From: Mastigamoeba balamuthi
Taxonomy: Eukaryota > Evosea > Mastigamoebida > Mastigamoebidae
DNA length: 64,000 nt
Direction of reading: 5' to 3'
Assembly: GCA_902651635.1 (NCBI GenBank)
Contig: CACRSC010000075.1
Location: 412,244-476,243, forward strand
Shown: positions 60,901-64,000 of the stretch, piece by piece
Layout of the letters: each line of letters opens with the position of its first letter
Position numbering within the stretch: the first letter of the stretch is position 1
Notes under the pieces: generated by a model
What the model was told of the DNA's origin: nothing
Seen by the model: only the letters and a program-made list of their open reading frames with translations
Databases searched by the model: none
Translations under genes and position numbers: made by a program

Positions 60901-62643
60901 CGTCGCCGTAGGGCCCCAGCGTCATGCCCAGCACGTTGAACGTCCGCACGTCCTCGAAGACGGTCGAGAGGAAGCCCGCGCGCGTCAGCGGGAGCCCGCT
61001 GCGCGCGATGGTCTGCTGGGCGGCCTCGTAGACGAACCAGCCGATGAGGTAGCCCTCGAGTGTCGAGTAGGTGCTGCGCGGCGTGCGCGCCTCTTGGAAC
61101 CTGCGGATCAGCGCGATGGACCGGAACGCACGCTGCCTGGGGTCCGGGACGCTCTCGGTGATGCGCACCGTGACGTTCCTGCTGGCCAGCAGGCTCTTTG
61201 CGGCACCGCTGAGGTGGGCGTCGAGGTCGTCCTCCGAGTTCCACGACAGCGCGTAGACCGCGACGCCTGTGGCCGCCTCGTCGTGCGCCAGCGACTCGAG
61301 GAACGCCGCTGTCGGTACGGGCAGCGTGCACATGATGATCGCCCGGGGCCTCGCCGGCCGCAGCAGCCCGGCTACGACCCGTCGCATGTCGACGCGCGCG
61401 AGCCCTCTGCAGGGGAAGGGCGTCAACGAGGGACGAGGGGGAACGCAGCAGCAACGCACTCCTGGTCGATCGGGATGGTCGTGGCGGTGGCGGCCGACGT
61501 GTTGTTGCCGGTGAGGCGCCTGAGGGCGGCGTTGACGTAGCCGAGGGCGAAGCGGCCGAGGTCGGTGTCGTGCAGCACGAGACTGAGGGCGCTGAGGGCG
61601 TCCCAGTCCTGCGAGAGCGACGACAGGATGGCGTTGAGCTCGTCGCCCCCGGACGCCCGGATGTTCACCACCACCGGCAGCGTCACGTTCCTCGCACGCC
61701 CGGTGATCCCTGCGCGCGGCACGTCTCGCCAGGTGAGGCCAGCGGCCGGTTCGCATAACGCATCCCCTCCGAAACTGAACCCAAACCCGCCAGCAACACA
61801 AAAACACGGTAACACAGGAGCGCCAGCACCGCTACTCCGCCAGCATCGCCGGCCGCACAGGGCAAGCAAAGCAGCACAGAGCCATCACCAGCAGCACGCA
61901 GGCCCAGGGGGAGTCCAGCGGGGGGGCGCGAGTGCTTATCGGGAAGACGGTGGGAGGGCAGGGAGAGAGCACAGGCAGCGCATAAGTGATTTTTGAACAC
62001 AGCGCAGCACAGCGCACGCAAGGAAAAAATAAACTGAGGGCACGGGGAGCGCACCGGTGCGCTCGAAGGTGGCGGTGGTGGCGTTGACGGTGCGCAGGCG
62101 GTCGGTGGTCGACATGGCGCCCACGAGCGGCACGCTGTAGCGCTGGAGCGCCGCCAGCAGCGCCGCCTCGTCGTCGCTCTCGCACGTGACGCCCGAGAGC
62201 ATGAACGCGCACTCGTCCTCGACCAGGCGCCGCACGTTCTCCAGCATCTCCGCCTGCGGGGCCAAGGGGGGCGATTCGATGCGAGGAATCAGGAATCAGG
62301 AATCCCACGTCACGCGCGAATCTTCCGAAAAGGTCGCATCCATGGCTTCGCGCGGAGCGGAGCGTCGGCGGACCCTGCTGGTGTGGTTGAGGGACCGGAG
62401 GGTGTACTGGAGCGACGTGAGCTGGGAGGCCTCGGCGAGGGCCGCCCGGAGGCCGTCGGTGACGCCGCGCTCGACGAGCAGGCGCCCGGTGGTCTGCCCC
62501 ACGACGACCTCGTTGGGCCGTGCACGCTGCGCGCACCGCTCGGCGACCTCCCGGGGCGTCAGCTGCCCCCGGGCGCACCAGCACAGCAGCACCAGCAGCA
62601 CCAGCAGCGGCAGAAGCGGTCCGAGACGGTGCGAGGGCCCCAT
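57922..62643 (-). CDS. Receptor pseudokinase, last gene of the array (1293 aa)
   Basis: Exons: 62643-62374, 62253-62055, 61709-61460, 61406-60438, 60375-60201, 60150-59416, 59361-59011, 58964-58884, 58826-58359, 58305-57922 (3882 nt). It has a strong Leu-rich signal peptide (PLLPLLVLLVLLCWCARG). Exon 2 is divergent (SGVTCESDDEAALLAALQRY) and exon 5 reads INLFPTACDEM where the others have INLFPSAYDE. Module 2 keeps NTCSNKRDCCNQG and GDCGRDY. The pseudokinase has VAVRM (Arg907), HGS (1001-1003) and DFW (1021-1023), with EFFIIQRGEIEL in place of EFFNIRKGEIEL. The tail (from 1167) is the longest, 127 residues, with an Ala run, an Arg/Ser-rich stretch and a Ser/Asn/Asp repeat ending SEIDA. It is the array boundary: the next gene to the right is unrelated. 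Confidence 0.9.
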
Positions 62644-63428
62644 GTCGCTGTCGCGTCAGTTCGTCGCGGTGGGTGCGAGAGTGGGTGTCGCTAGCGGGGG
62701 GCGTCAGAGAAGATGGGGGGTGTGGGGGTGTGGTCCGTGTGCTGGGGGCGATTTGGCGTGCTGCCTTGGTTGATCTTCTCTGCTTCTGCGAAAAGAGAGA
62801 AAAAGAGGGGATCCGAGGGGAGAGCGCGCGGGTGCTGCACACCAGCGCCGCCCGGCGGTTCTGGTCCCAGAACGACCAGAGATGCACTTTTACGTGCACT
62901 TTTCCCGTGAGGTGGGCGCTGAAATTCAGGCAGGTGCACACCACCTGCTTACCTGTTCTGCCCCACGGCTCGCTGCAGGGCAGCGGGCGGGCGCGGTCGC
63001 CGGGACTGTGGCGAGGGCGGATCACCGGACCCTTGGGGACCCTCGGTGCAGATCGTCTTTTCCCGGTGTACCGTTTTTCCAGCGTGACTGTGAGCCGCAT
63101 TATTCACACAACAGCCTGTTTTGGAGAGGAAAATAGTCCCGTCCTCGCGTTGTTTTCTGTCGCCCGAGCACGATAGCAATGGACCGCCTCGCCGATGGGC
63201 TGCGTCGGCCGGGGCACGCATTCACACCCGCAAGCCTGCATCTCGATCTGCCGTAGCGCTGGGCGGCGAAGGGGTTTCAGGCGCTCTCGGTGCACCTGCC
63301 GGGAACTTCAACCAAAGATTGCAGCAGAACAGGCGACGTTGTTGTTTGAATACTCGGCAGGCGCTGGCGGCGGGGAGCCAGCGAGAGGGGGGTGGGGGGT
63401 ACGGGGAAGGAGCGGGGAGGGTGCGCGG
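62644..63428. other. Spacer between the array and TVP23, 785 bp
   Basis: This is the 5' flank of the last receptor gene and the 3' flank of TVP23. The end nearest TVP23 (63387-63420) is G-rich on the plus strand, giving a C-rich stretch just past the TVP23 stop codon. No gene, RNA or mobile element is seen. Confidence 0.5.
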
Positions 63429-64000
63429 TCACGAGGACGCGGTGGTCTGCGAGAGCAGCGCCTGCGCAGCGTACTGCACTGCGAGGCTCTTCACCTTCTT
63501 CCTCGCGTCGCGCGCGCACTTGATGTACCCGACCAGGTTGGCTGTGCGCGCGCGCGTTGGCGTCAGGGGGGCGATATTATCGCGATATCGCGATATAACA
63601 TAGAATCGGGAACAGGGGGAGATGCGCGGATCTTCGGAGGGGGGATACGCACATCCGTTGAGGGCGATGCCGATGATGACGATGACCATCCAGTCGATCT
63701 TGGGGGGCACGCTGAGGATGCAGGTGAGGAGGCAGAAGCCCCAGACGACGGGGGCCAGGATGAGGCAGGACCAGAAGATGATGCCCTCGAGCCTGTTGAG
63801 GCGCTCGCGGCCCTTGTCGTCGAGCGACTCGAAGCGCCAGACGCTCGAGCCGTCGTCGTGGACCTCGTTCCACCAGCGCAGGCCCACCATCAGCCGCCCC
63901 GCGATGTTCTTGGTCGTCCAGAAGTCAAACGCGATCGACAGCACCACCACCACAAACACCACCACGCTGCGTTGTCCCCAGTCCCCACACACACAGCCCC
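63429..64000 (-). CDS. TVP23: TVP23 family Golgi membrane protein, 3' part
   Basis: Exons 63966-63653 and 63541-63429; the 5' exons lie beyond the window. The intron at 63542-63652 (111 nt) has GTGCGT at the donor and CAG at the acceptor, and splicing gives ALNGSNLVGYIKC. The protein shows the TVP23/FAM18 signature: FDFWTTKNIAGRLMVGLRWW, then WRFES, an IFW..L..P..W membrane segment, a second hydrophobic segment and VGYIKC near the C-terminus, with three membrane helices in the part present. In yeast and animals this family sits in the late Golgi and takes part in vesicle trafficking. It is normally low-copy and conserved, so it marks ordinary nuclear sequence and the right edge of the receptor array. 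It lies on the same strand as the receptors. Confidence 0.9.
   Translation of the reverse strand, partial: GCVCGDWGQRSVVVFVVVVLSIAFDFWTTKNIAGRLMVGLRWWNEVHDDGSSVWRFESLDDKGRERLNRLEGIIFWSCLILAPVVWGFCLLTCILSVPPKIDWMVIVIIGIALNGCAYPPSEDPRISPCSRFYVISRYRDNIAPLTPTRARTANLVGYIKCARDARKKVKSLAVQYAAQALLSQTTASS
63578..63595. repeat. 18-nt perfect palindrome in the TVP23 intron
   Basis: tatcgcgatatcgcgata equals its own reverse complement. It sits mid-intron and gives that intron two nested ATCGCGAT blocks. No function is implied. Confidence 0.85.

Noticed and set aside
1-64000. Bacterial origin suggested by the PBP-like ectodomain and high GC
   Set aside because: Every gene has spliceosomal introns, the proteins have a eukaryotic kinase fold, and TVP23 is a eukaryotic Golgi protein.
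1-64000. Transposons, virus-like elements, CRISPR arrays, tRNA or rRNA genes
   Set aside because: I saw no transposase, reverse transcriptase, integrase or capsid motifs, no terminal repeats with target duplications, no regular spacer array and no cloverleaf that I could support.

Overview
This is GC-rich nuclear DNA from a eukaryote, almost certainly a protist. It carries a head-to-tail tandem array of large receptor genes, all on the minus strand. Short spliceosomal introns interrupt every gene, and the right edge holds the Golgi membrane protein gene TVP23, so a bacterial source is excluded. I cannot name the genus. The assembly is a draft: there is one N at 57464.

Layout from left to right: the 5' part of one receptor gene (1-1241); a flank with a decayed cysteine-rich fragment (about 1455-1900); twelve complete receptor genes at 2382-6671, 6987-11305, 11981-16297, 17237-21500, 22262-26584, 27434-31743, 32581-37023, 37798-42257, 42919-48146, 48425-52723, 53172-57547 and 57922-62643; and TVP23 (63429 to beyond 64000). 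Spacers between genes are 278-1140 bp. I placed the splice sites by hand. All twelve models give an open frame with conserved intron phases (ten exons, nine in one gene). The gene at 53172 needs a 65-bp repeat next to the N to be disregarded. Predicted proteins are 1214-1293 residues.

Each protein has a signal peptide, two tandem type 1 periplasmic-binding-protein-like modules (the ANF-receptor / Leu-binding fold), one Gly-rich membrane helix, a tyrosine-kinase-like domain and a low-complexity tail with a conserved motif. The kinase domain looks catalytically dead in all twelve: the beta3 Lys is Arg (VAVR/VSVR), HRD is HGS, and DFG is DFW (DLW in one). The HGS loop resembles the kinase-homology domain of receptor guanylyl cyclases, but no cyclase domain follows. 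The likely reading is a family of surface receptors with varied ligand-binding ectodomains and one nearly fixed pseudokinase module. Such receptors could signal by allostery or scaffolding.

The array is evolving together. The exon for the kinase N-lobe (always 351 nt) is nearly identical in DNA among all copies while the ectodomains have diverged. The leftmost gene shares a mismatch-free 329-bp tract with its neighbour. The genes at 17237, 22262 and 27434 form a close ectodomain subgroup, yet their C-terminal tails group differently. The four rightmost genes are the most divergent.
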